Positions 26,472 through 38,667 are shown, counted from the first letter of the stretch. The stretch is DNA of 64,000 bases from Sphaerisporangium perillae (GCF_023276435.1 NZ_JALLPO010000018.1:113818-177817), one strand, 5' to 3'. Notes: generated by a model not told the origin, from the letters alone. Program-made: numbers and translations.

Positions 26472-27095
26472 TCAATGCCCTCGGGTGATCCACTCCTGCA
26501 GGTCCGGCGCCTCGGCGCCGATGCTCGTCGAATCGCCGTGGCCGGTGTGCACGACCGTTCCGGACGGCAGGACCAGCAGCCGGTCCCTGATGGAGTCGAT
26601 GATCGTGTCGAACGACGAGTACGAGCGCCCGGTGGCCCCCGGCCCGCCCGAGAACAGCGTGTCCCCCGTGAACACGACCCCGAGCTCCGGCGCGTACAGG
26701 CTGACGGCTCCCGGAGCGTGGCCGGGCGTGTGCAGCACGTGCAGCGTCCCGCCCGCCACCTTGATCACGTCGCCGTCGTGGAGCGGCTCGTACCGCCGCT
26801 CCGTGCCGTACACCATCTCCCACAGCGCGTCGTCGGCCGGATGCAGCAGGATCGGGGCGCCGGTCGCGTCGGCCAGCGCCCCCGCCGCGTTGATGTGGTC
26901 GTTGTGCGCGTGGGTGCAGACGATCGCCTTCAGCCGCCGGTCGCCGACCGCCTGCCGGATGGCCTCCGCGTCATGCGCGGCGTCGATCACGACCACCTCG
27001 TGGTCGTCCCCCACCAGCCACACGTTGTTGTCGACGTTCCAGGTGCCGCCGTCCAGCGTGAACGTCCCCGATGTGACGATCTTCCCGATGGTCAT
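26472..27095 (-). CDS. MBL-fold metallo-hydrolase, probable S-formylmycothiol hydrolase partner of mscR
   Basis: 207 residues from the ATG at 27095 with GGAG five bases upstream. The metallo-beta-lactamase motif is H62-A-H64-N-D66-H67, with further metal ligands in LHTPGHAPGAVSL, TGDTLFSGG and VHTGHGDSTSIG. This is the glyoxalase II/hydrolase branch rather than antibiotic resistance. It follows the S-(hydroxymethyl)mycothiol dehydrogenase with a 49-base gap; the same pairing is known in mycobacteria (mscR with its downstream neighbour). The likely role is hydrolysis of the formyl-mycothiol product, by inference from the pairing. Confidence 0.88.
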   Translation of the reverse strand: MTIGKIVTSGTFTLDGGTWNVDNNVWLVGDDHEVVVIDAAHDAEAIRQAVGDRRLKAIVCTHAHNDHINAAGALADATGAPILLHPADDALWEMVYGTERRYEPLHDGDVIKVAGGTLHVLHTPGHAPGAVSLYAPELGVVFTGDTLFSGGPGATGRSYSSFDTIIDSIRDRLLVLPSGTVVHTGHGDSTSIGAEAPDLQEWITRGH

Positions 27096-27144
27096 CGCGC
27101 TCCATCCCCCCGCATGGTCTCCCCCGTCGAGTGCCGCGTCCAGG

Positions 27145-28230
27145 TCACAGGACCACCACCGACCGCAGCACCTCGCCACGGTGCATCTTGGCGAAGGCCT
27201 CCTCGACCTGGTCCAGCTCGATCGTCTCGGAGACGAACCCGTCGAGGTTCAGCCGGCCCTGGAGGTAGAGGTCGATCAGCATGGGGAAGTCGCGGCTCGG
27301 CAGGCAGTCGCCGTACCAGGAGGACTTCAGCGCCCCGCCGCGGCCGAAGACGTCCAGCAGCGGCAGCTCGAGCGTCATGTCCGGTGTCGGCACGCCCACC
27401 AGCACGACCGTGCCCGCCAGGTCGCGCGCGTAGAAGGCCTGCTTGTAGGTCTCCGGCCGGCCGACGGCCTCGATCACGACGTCGGCTCCGTGGCCGCCGG
27501 TGAGCTCGCGGATCGCCTCCACGGGGTCGGCGGTCCTGGAGTTCACGATGTGCGTCGCGCCGAACTGGCCGGCCAGGTCGAGCTTGCGGTCGTCCACGTC
27601 CACCGCGATGATCTTCGAGGCGCCCGCGAGGGAGGACCCCAGGATCGCGGCGTTGCCGACCCCGCCGCACCCGATGACGGCGACGGAGTCACCTCGGGAG
27701 ACTCCGCCGGTGTTGATCGCGGCTCCGAGACCGGCCATCACCCCGCAGCCGAGCAGACCGGCCACGGCGGGACGGGCGTCGGGGTCCACCTTGGTGCACT
27801 GCCCGGCGGCCACCAGCGTCTTCTCGGCGAACGCCCCGATGCCCAGGGCGGGGGAGAGCGGCGTGCCGTCGGCGAGGGTCATCTTCTGCGTGGCGTTGTG
27901 CGTGGCGAAGCAGTACCACGGGCGGCCCCGCAGGCAGGCCCGGCAGTTGCCGCAGACGGCACGCCAGTTGAGGATCACGTAGTCACCTGGGGCGACGCCC
28001 GTGACGCCGGGGCCCACCGCCTCGACGACGCCGGCGGCCTCGTGGCCCAGCAGGAAGGGGAACTCGTCGTTGATCCCGCCCTCGCGGTAGTGCAGGTCGG
28101 TGTGGCAGACCCCGCAGGCCTGCACGTTGACGACGGCCTCGCCCGGCCCGGGGTCGGGAACGATGACGGTCTGCACCGTCACGGCCTCGCCCTTGCCTCC
28201 CGCGATCACACCCTGGACTTCGTACGGCAT
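27145..28230 (-). CDS. mscR: S-(hydroxymethyl)mycothiol dehydrogenase
   Basis: 361 residues with GGAGGG upstream of the ATG. Zinc-type alcohol dehydrogenase: catalytic zinc region C42-H43 and GHEAAG, structural zinc cysteines C93, C96, C99 and C107, NAD fold [17 protein letters not shown]. The text LACGVMAG-like [13 protein letters not shown] and the [17 protein letters not shown] loop match the mycothiol-dependent formaldehyde dehydrogenase group rather than glutathione enzymes. It oxidises the formaldehyde-mycothiol adduct. The adjoining MBL hydrolase completes the pathway. A promoter with an operator-like inverted repeat lies upstream. Confidence 0.9.
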   Translation of the reverse strand: MPYEVQGVIAGGKGEAVTVQTVIVPDPGPGEAVVNVQACGVCHTDLHYREGGINDEFPFLLGHEAAGVVEAVGPGVTGVAPGDYVILNWRAVCGNCRACLRGRPWYCFATHNATQKMTLADGTPLSPALGIGAFAEKTLVAAGQCTKVDPDARPAVAGLLGCGVMAGLGAAINTGGVSRGDSVAVIGCGGVGNAAILGSSLAGASKIIAVDVDDRKLDLAGQFGATHIVNSRTADPVEAIRELTGGHGADVVIEAVGRPETYKQAFYARDLAGTVVLVGVPTPDMTLELPLLDVFGRGGALKSSWYGDCLPSRDFPMLIDLYLQGRLNLDGFVSETIELDQVEEAFAKMHRGEVLRSVVVL

Positions 28231-28256
28231 GGTGCGTCCCTCCCTTTATGGACCTG

Positions 28257-28294
28257 CATCAACGTATATATCGACACGTTGATGGCGTTGACAA
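28257..28294 (-). promoter_or_regulatory. Promoter of mscR with a 9-bp inverted-repeat operator
   Basis: Reading the minus strand, TTGTCA (28294-28289) and TATATA (28270-28265) are 18 bases apart. The inverted repeat CATCAACGT (28257-28265) and ACGTTGATG (28276-28284) has perfect 9-bp arms and a 10-base spacer, covering the spacer and -10 region. This geometry fits a dimeric repressor or MerR-type activator. The cognate regulator is not in the window. Confidence 0.65.
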
Positions 28295-28316
28295 TGATGA
28301 CGCTTCCTCCCCGCCG

Positions 28317-29339
28317 TCAGGAACGGCGGAGCAGATGAGGCTGGATGAGGCCGAGCCCGCGGGCCGGTCTCCGGCGGATGCGCTGGATCACCAGGCCAGG
28401 GCTCCCCTCCACCGCCTCCGCGACGCCGGGGTCCACGAGCACCGTGCAGGGCCGGGCGATCGCGGTGAGCCGGGCGGCGAGGTTCACCGTCGTACCGAAG
28501 ACGTCGCCCATGGTCGGCAGCACCGGACCGTACGACAGCCCCACGCGCACCTCCCTGCCCTCCTCGCGGAGCACGTCCACCAGGTCGAGCGCGATGCGCG
28601 CCGCCTGCTCGGCCGTGGGAGCGGTGAACAGCACCTCGTCCCCGAGGGTCTTGACCAGGCGGGCGCCGTGGCCGGCGATGACGTCGGAGGCCTTGGACTC
28701 GAAGGTCTCGACCAGCTCGGCGAGGCCCTGCTCGTCCAGCTCGCGCGACACCTGGGTGAAGGACACCAGGTCGGCGAACCCGACGGCCAGGGTCAGGCGC
28801 CCCGGCACCGTCTCGGCGTTCAGGTCGGCCATCGCGAGCAGGCGGGTGCCGGCCGCGGCGAGCTGGGCACGCCAGACATGGACCAGCAGGGCCTCGAAGT
28901 CGGGCAGGAGCCGCCGGGTCGTCTCCATGACGCCCGCCATCTCCTCGTCGCCCGGCGGCTCGTCCCGATCGAGCATCGCGCCGATGATGATCTCGGACTG
29001 CCACTGCGCGAGCCTGGCCGTGGTCTGGCCGAGCGCGCGGGCCATCCGTACGACCGTCTCCTCGTCGATCAGCTCGCCATCCAGCAGGCCGGCCACGCGG
29101 CGCAGCGCCCGAACGTCGGCGTCGGTGAAGGCTCGCGTGTCGTCGGCGGGCGTGGCGAACCCCAGGGCCCGCCAGATGCGCTGGGACAGCTGCGGGGAGA
29201 CCCCGGCCAGCCTCGCCACATCCCCCCGGGTGTGGCGAGGCGCCGAGCCGACGAACAGCCGCTCGATCTGCTCGGCCGTGGGACGGCCCACGGTCTCGCT
29301 CTCACGCACCTTCAGGAGGTTACGCCACCTTCGGGGCAT
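28317..29339 (-). CDS. Class III adenylate/guanylate cyclase
   Basis: 340 residues from the ATG at 29339; a GTG three bases earlier overlaps the upstream stop. The N-terminal 160 residues are helical and MerR-like (TRGDVARLAGVSPQLSQRIW, FTDADVRALRRVAGLL). The catalytic domain carries the metal aspartates in GFADLVSFTQ and TLGDEVLF, plus VRVGLSYGPVLPTMGDVFG and TVNLAARLTAIA. This matches the single Streptomyces-type adenylate cyclase (cya). It makes cyclic AMP in the cytoplasm. Gene order with the PH protein and birA recalls the cya region of Streptomyces, by memory. Confidence 0.91.
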   Translation of the reverse strand: MPRRWRNLLKVRESETVGRPTAEQIERLFVGSAPRHTRGDVARLAGVSPQLSQRIWRALGFATPADDTRAFTDADVRALRRVAGLLDGELIDEETVVRMARALGQTTARLAQWQSEIIIGAMLDRDEPPGDEEMAGVMETTRRLLPDFEALLVHVWRAQLAAAGTRLLAMADLNAETVPGRLTLAVGFADLVSFTQVSRELDEQGLAELVETFESKASDVIAGHGARLVKTLGDEVLFTAPTAEQAARIALDLVDVLREEGREVRVGLSYGPVLPTMGDVFGTTVNLAARLTAIARPCTVLVDPGVAEAVEGSPGLVIQRIRRRPARGLGLIQPHLLRRS

Positions 29340-29851
29340 CACCGGCCGTCGATGTCCCCGTCGGCCGCGTCCTCCACCAGCCGGAACAGCTCCGACCGGA
29401 CCGTCTGGATCTTGGGGATGTCCCTCAGGTTGATCTCGCCCTTGTCCGAGGCCGACTCGACCACGAGCGTCCCGCAGCCCAGCATCCGCTCGACGAAGGT
29501 CTGGTCGGAGCTCACGCTGTTGACCTTGGCCAGCGGGATGTCGTCGTCGGACTTGCTCAGGATGCCGGTGCTGATGTTGAACCGGTGGGTCGTCAGCGTG
29601 TACGAGGTGGTCTTCCACCGCAGGTACGGGATGAACGACCAGAGTGCCAGCGCGACCACCGAGACGACCGCCACCGCTATCCACGCGATCTGGGCGTACT
29701 CGTAGTCCGTGGGGATGAGGATGAACGCCGCGCTCGACGCGGCGATGACAAGGAGCAGCGCGATGAAAGGCAGGACAAGGCGCTTCCAGTGCGGATGGAA
29801 CGAGTGCACGACCCGCTCCCCCACCGTCAGATGATGTTCAGGGAGACCCAT
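29339..29851 (-). CDS. PH domain-containing membrane protein
   Basis: 170 residues. Two helices at about residues 25-46 and 55-75 are followed by a bacterial PH domain (bPH2): YTLTTHRFNISTGILSKS, DIPLAKVNSVSSDQTF, GTLVVESASDKGEI and LRDIPKIQTVRSELFRLV. Such proteins sit at the membrane and may bind lipids or partners; function is generally unknown. The TGA stop overlaps the start region of the cyclase, so coupling is likely. A 89-base gap separates it from birA. Confidence 0.86.
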   Translation of the reverse strand: MGLPEHHLTVGERVVHSFHPHWKRLVLPFIALLLVIAASSAAFILIPTDYEYAQIAWIAVAVVSVVALALWSFIPYLRWKTTSYTLTTHRFNISTGILSKSDDDIPLAKVNSVSSDQTFVERMLGCGTLVVESASDKGEINLRDIPKIQTVRSELFRLVEDAADGDIDGR

Positions 29852-29940
29852 GGGGCAAATCGTGGCACGCCGATCTCCCCCACGTCTGCCCTGTCAGGTC
29901 ACGAGATGACCTGCACAAGGTCGCCGGTGCACCAGGCCGG

Positions 29941-30765
29941 CTAGCCGACGGCCGGACGCACGTGGACGACGTCCCCCACGCTCAAGGAATGGTCGACGCC
30001 GCCGGAGCGGACCAGCAGGTGGCCCGAGCCGTCCACGCCCGTGGCGACCCCTTCGAGCACGCGCTCACCGGGGAGCTCGACCCGGACCTCGTTGCCGATG
30101 GTGGCGCTCATCGCCCTGTACGCCGCCCGCAGCCCGCAGGCGTCGGCGTCCCCTTCGGCCGCCACCCAGTCGCGGTAGTGCGTCTCGATCTCCCGGAGCA
30201 CGGCCCGCATCAGCGGATCGCGGTCGGTGCACTCGGCGTCCTCGATGGCGAGGGAGGTGGCGGTGCCGACCGGCAGTTCCTCGGGGCGCACCGACACGTT
30301 GAGCCCCATGCCGACGATGACGGCGCCCTCCACGCGCTCGGCCAGGACGCCGGCGAGCTTGCGCTCCCCGACGAGCAGATCGTTCGGCCACTTCAGCCGG
30401 ACGTCCACGCCCGCGACGCGCCGCACGGCCGACGCGGCGGCCAGCGCCACCAGCAGCGTCACCCAGCCCTGCCTGGCCGGGGGGACGGCGGGCCGCAGCA
30501 GCAGGGAGAAGGTCAGGCCGGACCGCGAAGGCGCCGTCCACACGCGTCCGAGACGCCCGCGCCCCGCGAGCTGCAGCTCGGCGATGAGCACGGCGCCCTC
30601 ATGCGCGCCTTCGCGCGCGGCCTGCGCCAGATCGGCGTTCGTGGACCCGGTGCGGTCGACGACCGACAGCCGGGACCACAGTACGCCCGGGCGGACGACG
30701 GCCTTGGTCAGCGCCGCCTGCGACAGAGGCGGCCGGTCGAGATCGTTGTACGGCGAGTCAAGCAC
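29941..30765 (-). CDS. birA: Biotin-[acetyl-CoA-carboxylase] ligase
   Basis: 274 residues from the GTG at 30765, which has GGAGG eight bases upstream. Biotin/lipoyl ligase core: DRTGSTNADL, AELQLAGRGRLGRVWTAP (the GRGRxGR biotinyl-AMP loop), LKWPNDLLVGERKLAGVL and IVGMGLNVSV. The C-terminal SH3-like domain has VRVELPGERVLEGVATGVD. There is no N-terminal HTH, so it is a ligase only. It would biotinylate the acyl-CoA carboxylase alpha subunit whose gene starts at 63599. The GTG was preferred over an upstream ATG with no ribosome site. Confidence 0.95.
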   Translation of the reverse strand: MLDSPYNDLDRPPLSQAALTKAVVRPGVLWSRLSVVDRTGSTNADLAQAAREGAHEGAVLIAELQLAGRGRLGRVWTAPSRSGLTFSLLLRPAVPPARQGWVTLLVALAAASAVRRVAGVDVRLKWPNDLLVGERKLAGVLAERVEGAVIVGMGLNVSVRPEELPVGTATSLAIEDAECTDRDPLMRAVLREIETHYRDWVAAEGDADACGLRAAYRAMSATIGNEVRVELPGERVLEGVATGVDGSGHLLVRSGGVDHSLSVGDVVHVRPAVG

Positions 30766-30987
30766 CGGTCCATCCTCCTCCCTCGCGCGGGGTGGCGCGG
30801 CCCGGTTAGCGGGATGAGCAGCCAACACTCGGTAACACGGCCATCATTTCGGCTTGGAACGACGGCCCGCCGGGCCCGCGCCACCTGCCCGGCGCGTCCT
30901 CCGGTTAGTCAAATCGGGGTGAAGGGTGATGCTATGAGTAAGCCGCGCGAATGACCGGCAGCGGGACAAGGAACAGGTGAACGTCCG

Positions 30988-33201
30988 GTGAGCAAGCGTC
31001 TGGACCCTCGGAACTGGGCGAGCTGGAAGCCCTTCGGCATCGGCGAGCGCAAGCCCAACAACTACTTGGAGCTGTGGAAGGCGTTCCGGTCGGTCAAGGG
31101 GAACCGGCGCTACGCCTGGCGCATCCTGACCCAGGGCACCTGTGACGGCTGTGCCCTCGGCACCCAGGGCATGCGCGACTGGACGATGGACGAGATCCAT
31201 CTGTGCAACATCCGGCTGCGCCTGCTCAAGCTGAACACGATGCCGGCGCTGGACCCCTCGGCGTTGTCCGACGTGTCGGGCCTGGCGGGGATGAGGAGCG
31301 CGGAGCTGCGCGACCTCGGCCGCCTGCCCTACCCCATGCTGCGGCGCCGGGGAGAGCCGGGCTTCACCCGCGTCGGCTGGGACGAGGCGCTCGACCTGGC
31401 CGCCTCCCACCTGGACGGCACGCGGTTCGGCGCCTACCTCACCAGCCGGGGCGTCCCGAACGAGAACTACTTCGCGGCGCAGAAGGCCGTGCGGGCGCTC
31501 GGCACCAACTCGATCGACAACGCGGCCCGCATCTGCCACTCGCCCTCGACGGTCGCGCTGAAACAGACCATCGGCGCCGCCGCGACCACCTGCTCCTACA
31601 CCGACTGGATCGGCTCGGACCTGATCGTCTTCATCGGCTCCAACCCGTCCAACAACCAGCCGGTCGCCATGAAGTACCTGTACCACGCCAAGAAGGCGGG
31701 CACCCAGGTCGCGATGGTCAACTCCTACCGCGAGCCCGGCATGCAGAACTACTGGGTGCCCTCCAACGCCGAGTCGGCGCTGTTCGGCACGAAGATCACC
31801 GATCACTTCTTCGGGGTGAACGTCGGCGGCGACATCGGCTTCCTCAACGGCGTCCTCAAGCATCTCGTCGAGAACGACTGGCTGGACAAGACGTTCATCG
31901 ACCAGCACACCGCGGACTTCGAGGACGCGCGGCGGGCCGTGGCCGAGCAGTCGTGGGAGTCGCTGGAGGCGCTCAGCGGCGCAACGCGGGAGCAGATGTA
32001 CGAGCTGGCCAAGCTGCTCGGCGAGGCGAAGTCGGCGGTGCTCGTCTGGTCGATGGGCATCACCCAGCACTCCTACGGCGAGGAGAACGTCCGCTCGATC
32101 GTGAACCTCGCTCTGGCCAGGGGCTTCGTCGGACGGGACCACTGCGGGCTCATGCCGATCCGCGGGCACAGCGGGGTGCAGGGCGGCGCCGAGATGGGCG
32201 CCTACGCCACCGGCCTGCCCGGCGGCCTGCCGGTCACCCCGGAGAACGCCGCGCGGTTCGGCGAGAAGTGGGGCTTCGAGGTGCCGGCCACGCCCGGGCT
32301 CACCGCGACCGACATGATCGACGCGGCGCACGCGGGCGAGCTGGACGTCCTGATCTCCTCGGGCGGCAACTTCCTTGAGGTGCTCCCCGATCCGGCCTAC
32401 TGCCGCGAGGCGCTGTCCCGGCTCTCGCTGCGGGTCCACATCGACATCGTGCCCTCCAGCCAGATGCTCGTCGAGTCCGAGGGCGACGTCCTGCTGCTCC
32501 CGGCGCAGACCCGGTATGAGATGGAGGGCGGCGTGACCGAGACCTCGACCGAGCGCCGCGTCATCTTCTCCCCCGAGGTCGAGGGGCCGCGGGTCGGCGA
32601 GGCGTGGCCGGAGTGGAAGATCTTCACCGAGCTCGCCGCACGCGCGCGGCCCGAGCTCGCCGGTAAGATCCGCTATCCGGGCGGCACGCCGCAGATCCGG
32701 CGGGAGATCGAGGACGCCGTGCCGTTCTACAGCGGGATCGCCGGGCTGGCGAGGTTCGGCGACAACGTGCAGTACGGCGGGCGGCATCTGTGCCCCGGCG
32801 GGCGGTTCCCCACCGCCGACGGCCTCGGCCGCTTCTCGCCCGTCGCGCTCCCCGAGCTGCGGCGTCCCGACGGATCGTTCATGGTCGCCACGCGGCGCGG
32901 CAAGCAGTTCAACAGCATGGTCCACGAGCGGCGCGACGGCTTCAACGGCGCCACCCGCGAGGCCGTGCTGATCAGCCCGTACGACGCCGACCGGCTCGGA
33001 CTGCCCGACGGGGCCGAGATCGAGCTGAAGGGGGCGGCGGGCAGCTTCACCGGGCGCGTGCTGCGCGCGCCGCTCACCCCCGGCAACCTGCAGATCCACT
33101 GGCCGGAGGGCAACGTGCTCCTGGACGCCGCCCGCCGGTCCCCGGACGCCCGCATCCCGGACTACAACGCCGTCGTCACCCTGCGGAAGATCGCCCCATG
33201 A
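30988..33201 (+). CDS. FdhF/YdeP-family molybdopterin oxidoreductase
   Basis: 737 residues; GTG start with AGGTG nearby. YdeP-like layout: TCDGCALGTQGMRDW near residue 50, ICHSPSTVALKQTIGAAA, DLIVFIGSNPSNNQPV (molybdopterin dinucleotide contact), LARGFVGRDHCGLMPIRG, SGVQGGAEMG and TRRGKQFNSMVH. The N-terminus lacks a typical 4Fe-4S CxxCxxxC cluster motif and there is no selenocysteine. It is therefore not a standard formate dehydrogenase; YdeP is linked to acid or oxidative stress in E. coli but the substrate is unproven. It overlaps fdhD by four bases. Confidence 0.9.
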   Translation: MSKRLDPRNWASWKPFGIGERKPNNYLELWKAFRSVKGNRRYAWRILTQGTCDGCALGTQGMRDWTMDEIHLCNIRLRLLKLNTMPALDPSALSDVSGLAGMRSAELRDLGRLPYPMLRRRGEPGFTRVGWDEALDLAASHLDGTRFGAYLTSRGVPNENYFAAQKAVRALGTNSIDNAARICHSPSTVALKQTIGAAATTCSYTDWIGSDLIVFIGSNPSNNQPVAMKYLYHAKKAGTQVAMVNSYREPGMQNYWVPSNAESALFGTKITDHFFGVNVGGDIGFLNGVLKHLVENDWLDKTFIDQHTADFEDARRAVAEQSWESLEALSGATREQMYELAKLLGEAKSAVLVWSMGITQHSYGEENVRSIVNLALARGFVGRDHCGLMPIRGHSGVQGGAEMGAYATGLPGGLPVTPENAARFGEKWGFEVPATPGLTATDMIDAAHAGELDVLISSGGNFLEVLPDPAYCREALSRLSLRVHIDIVPSSQMLVESEGDVLLLPAQTRYEMEGGVTETSTERRVIFSPEVEGPRVGEAWPEWKIFTELAARARPELAGKIRYPGGTPQIRREIEDAVPFYSGIAGLARFGDNVQYGGRHLCPGGRFPTADGLGRFSPVALPELRRPDGSFMVATRRGKQFNSMVHERRDGFNGATREAVLISPYDADRLGLPDGAEIELKGAAGSFTGRVLRAPLTPGNLQIHWPEGNVLLDAARRSPDARIPDYNAVVTLRKIAP

Positions 33202-34175
33202 CCACCGTCGGCCGGGACGACCGCGCCATGGACACCGCCGGGCGCGTGCGTCCGGGGCCGACGACGAGGGCGCGGGTGCGCGAGGTGTCCGGCGCCGCAG
33301 TACGCGACCGGCGGGACGACCTGGCGACCGAGGAGCCGCTGGAGATCCGCATCACGGCGGGCGGCGACACCCGGACCCTGGCGATCACCATGCGGACGCC
33401 GGGCGCCGACTTCGAGCTCGCGGCCGGGTTCCTGTCCGGCGAGGGCATCGTGAGCCCCGGCGACATCGCCTCGATCGCGTACTGCACCGACGAGGACCTG
33501 CCGCCCGAGGCCCGCTACAACACGGTCACCGTGCGCCTGCACGGCCGGATCCTGCCCGACCTGCCCACCATGCACCGACATTTCCTGACATCGAGCGCCT
33601 GCGGCGTCTGCGGCACCGCCAGCCTCGACACCCTCCGGGCCCGCCACGCCTCGCTGGGCGCCTCCGGTCCGGCTCACTTGGGTTCCCCGGACTCCGCAGG
33701 CCGCGCCGGAACGGACCCGGCGACGGCCTCGCCGCCCCCGGGTCTCCCGCCGGTGCCCGCCGAGGTCCTGTACGAGCTGCCGCAGCGGCTCCGGCAGGCC
33801 CAGGGGATCTTCGGCAAGACCGGCGGCCTGCACGCCGCCGGCCTGTTCACCGCCGACGGATCGCTGATCGCCCTCCGCGAGGATGTCGGACGGCACAACG
33901 CCGTGGACAAGCTGGTCGGCTGGGCCCTGATGTCCGGACGGCTGCCACTCGGCGCGAACCTCCTGCTCGTCAGCGGCAGGACCAGCTACGAGATCATGCA
34001 GAAGGCCATGGCCGCGGGCCTGCCCATGGTCTGCGGCGTGTCCGCGCCCTCCTCGCTGGCCGTGGACCTGGCCAGAGAGTTCGGCATGACCCTCGTCGGC
34101 TTCCTCCGAGCCGAACGCTTCAACATCTACTCCGCCCCGGAGCGCGTCACCCTTCCGGCCGCGCCGGAAGGGTGA
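33198..34175 (+). CDS. fdhD: Sulfurtransferase FdhD for molybdoenzyme activation
   Basis: 325 residues; ATG at 33198 overlaps the oxidoreductase stop. Family marks are LEIRITAGGDTRTLAITMRT, DFELAAGFLSGEGI, the cysteine loop SACGVCGTASL, GIFGKTGGLHAAGLF, REDVGRHNAVDKLVGWAL and VSGRTSYEIMQKA. FdhD transfers sulfur from IscS to the molybdenum cofactor of FdhF-like enzymes, through the two cysteines in CGVC. An insertion rich in Ala/Gly/Pro follows the cysteine loop (residues about 150-185). The last codons are built into a transcription terminator. Confidence 0.95.
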   Translation: MTTVGRDDRAMDTAGRVRPGPTTRARVREVSGAAVRDRRDDLATEEPLEIRITAGGDTRTLAITMRTPGADFELAAGFLSGEGIVSPGDIASIAYCTDEDLPPEARYNTVTVRLHGRILPDLPTMHRHFLTSSACGVCGTASLDTLRARHASLGASGPAHLGSPDSAGRAGTDPATASPPPGLPPVPAEVLYELPQRLRQAQGIFGKTGGLHAAGLFTADGSLIALREDVGRHNAVDKLVGWALMSGRLPLGANLLLVSGRTSYEIMQKAMAAGLPMVCGVSAPSSLAVDLAREFGMTLVGFLRAERFNIYSAPERVTLPAAPEG

Positions 34176-34176
34176 C
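34146..34176. terminator. 14-bp perfect-stem terminator overlapping the fdhD stop
   Basis: GTCACCCTTCCGGC (34146-34159) and GCCGGAAGGGTGAC (34163-34176) pair perfectly around a CGC loop. The fdhD stop codon TGA (34173-34175) is inside the right arm. It lies 17 bases before the convergent ppc stop and can serve both strands. Confidence 0.88.
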
Positions 34177-34193
34177 CGCACCGCTCCGCGGGA

Positions 34194-36887
<2,694 letters not shown>

Positions 36888-37019
36888 ACCACGAAGCGTA
36901 TCCAGTCCGTCCCGGCGACCGAGTACCGGTCTCATCCATTGGACTAGACCATTGGCGGCGAGCCGGTGAACCGTCGCGGACGCCGGGGTGAACGACGTCC
37001 GGGACAGATGGTCAGAAGT

Positions 37020-38576
37020 TCAGGAGGGACGGGATACAGCAGTGAGGAGGTCGGGGAGGCGGGCGTAGCCGATCATGGCGGCCAGCCGCCGGCCCGCGAA
37101 GGCCACCGCCAGGCCGTACGGCACGGCCAGCAAGGCGACCCAGGTAAGTCCCAGGAACACCGGCAGCACCACTGGGACGGCGAGCAGGCTCGTGCCCAGC
37201 ATCGCGCCGAACGACCCGGCGAACGCCACCCCGCCTTGCCCCGGAGCCGCGCTGGTGAAGGCGTTGATCCGTTCGGGATAGGTGTAGGGCAGCACCACGC
37301 TGGTCACCGCCCCCACGCCCAGGGCGATCTGCAGCAGGCCCGCGGAGGTGAGCAGAGCGGGGAGCACCCAGGGCGGATACCCGGCGAACAGCGCGGCGGC
37401 GATCGACAGCACGGCGAGCAGCGGGACCGCGACCAGCGAGACGGCCAGGTGCCGCCCCGCGAAGTCGGTGCGCAGGTCGCGCTGGGAGGAGTACACGATC
37501 GCGTTCATCCACAGGGCACGGCCGTCGATGCCGAAGGCGTTGGACGCCTGGAGCCCGATCATGAGCGCGCCGATGCACGCGGGGGCGACGGCCAGCGCCG
37601 CCCCTTCCAGGCCGTTCGGGCCGCCGCTCAGGGAGAACATCAAGATCCCGGCGAAGCCGACCGCCGCCATCCAGCCCATGCGCCCGCGCGGCTCGCGGCG
37701 GACGTACTTCAGCTCCTTGGCGACGACGGCGCCGAGCGGACCGGCGGGAAGCAACCCGTCGAAGCGGCTGCGGCGCACCGAGCCGACCTGCGTCGAGGAG
37801 TCGGCCCGCACCATCGCCCTGCGAAGCACCGCGATCCACACGTCGCCGAGGGCGAGCACCACCACGCCTACGACGGCGATCTCGGCCAGCCCGGCGAGCG
37901 CGCCGTCGGCGATGGCGTGCGCGGCCATGGCCGGCGGCCCCCACCGCACGATCGAGGCGAGGCCGGAGAGGAACACGCGCGGGTCGCCGCCGACGCCCTG
38001 GTTCAGCAGCAGGTTCGGCACCTGGGTCAGCAGGATGACGAACACGACGCCCACGGCCAGCAGGTCACGGCCGCGCCGGGTGCGCAGCACCCCCGAAAGC
38101 GCCGTCGTGACGACCCGCGAGGCCACCAGGCAGAACGCGAGCTGCAGCACCGCCGCCACCAGGCCGACCAGCACGCCGGTCAGGCTGCGCGACAGCCCGA
38201 CCACGGCGCCGAGGAGCACCAACAGCGAGGCCAGCGGCCACGGCCCGGTGACCGACGCGGCGAACATCCCGGTGGCCATCTGGCGTGCGGTCAGCGGGAA
38301 CAGCGCCAGCCTCGCGGGGTCGAGCGTCTCGTCGACGCCGAACACGAGCAGCGGGCCGATCACCCAGATCAGCGTGAGGAGGGTGAACAGCACCATGCCG
38401 GCGTCCAGCGCCACATCGGGAGGCGCGAGCCGCAGCAGGCTCATCAGGGCGAAGCCGCCACACGCGGCCAGCGCCGCCGCGATCAACGTGAAGACGAAGC
38501 CGACCTGCCGCATGACGTCGCCGCGCAGGTTGCCGGCGATCAGCCGCAGCTTCAGCCGGACGAAGAGCCAGGCCAT
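37020..38576 (-). CDS. ABC transporter permease, Streptomyces-type exporter subunit
   Basis: 518 residues from the ATG at 38576, with GGGGAGGGG upstream. About twelve helices are seen, e.g. FVFTLIAAALAACGGFALMS, MVLFTLLTLIWVIGPLLVFG, GMFAASVTGPWPLASLLVLL, GVVFVILLTQVPNLLL, IAVVGVVVLALGDVWIAVL and VVLPVFLGLTWVALLAVPYG. The loop ALFPLTARQMATGMFAA is typical of this permease group. It follows its ATPase by 90 bases on the same strand. The exported substrate is unknown. Confidence 0.87.
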   Translation of the reverse strand: MAWLFVRLKLRLIAGNLRGDVMRQVGFVFTLIAAALAACGGFALMSLLRLAPPDVALDAGMVLFTLLTLIWVIGPLLVFGVDETLDPARLALFPLTARQMATGMFAASVTGPWPLASLLVLLGAVVGLSRSLTGVLVGLVAAVLQLAFCLVASRVVTTALSGVLRTRRGRDLLAVGVVFVILLTQVPNLLLNQGVGGDPRVFLSGLASIVRWGPPAMAAHAIADGALAGLAEIAVVGVVVLALGDVWIAVLRRAMVRADSSTQVGSVRRSRFDGLLPAGPLGAVVAKELKYVRREPRGRMGWMAAVGFAGILMFSLSGGPNGLEGAALAVAPACIGALMIGLQASNAFGIDGRALWMNAIVYSSQRDLRTDFAGRHLAVSLVAVPLLAVLSIAAALFAGYPPWVLPALLTSAGLLQIALGVGAVTSVVLPYTYPERINAFTSAAPGQGGVAFAGSFGAMLGTSLLAVPVVLPVFLGLTWVALLAVPYGLAVAFAGRRLAAMIGYARLPDLLTAVSRPS

Positions 38577-38667
38577 GACGGCCCCTCCCCGCTGAGGACC
38601 AGGAACAGGGCGGCGTCCGGAGAGATCACGTGACGGCGGCGCCCGGCCAAGCCGGGGTCCGGAGAGA

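Noticed and set aside
30844..33099. 751-residue minus-strand frame opposite the oxidoreductase
   Set aside because: Shadow frame with repetitive Gly/Ala/Arg composition; no domain.
30988..34175. Formate dehydrogenase operon
   Set aside because: The oxidoreductase lacks the 4Fe-4S cysteine motif and selenocysteine and is YdeP-like, so formate is not supported as substrate.
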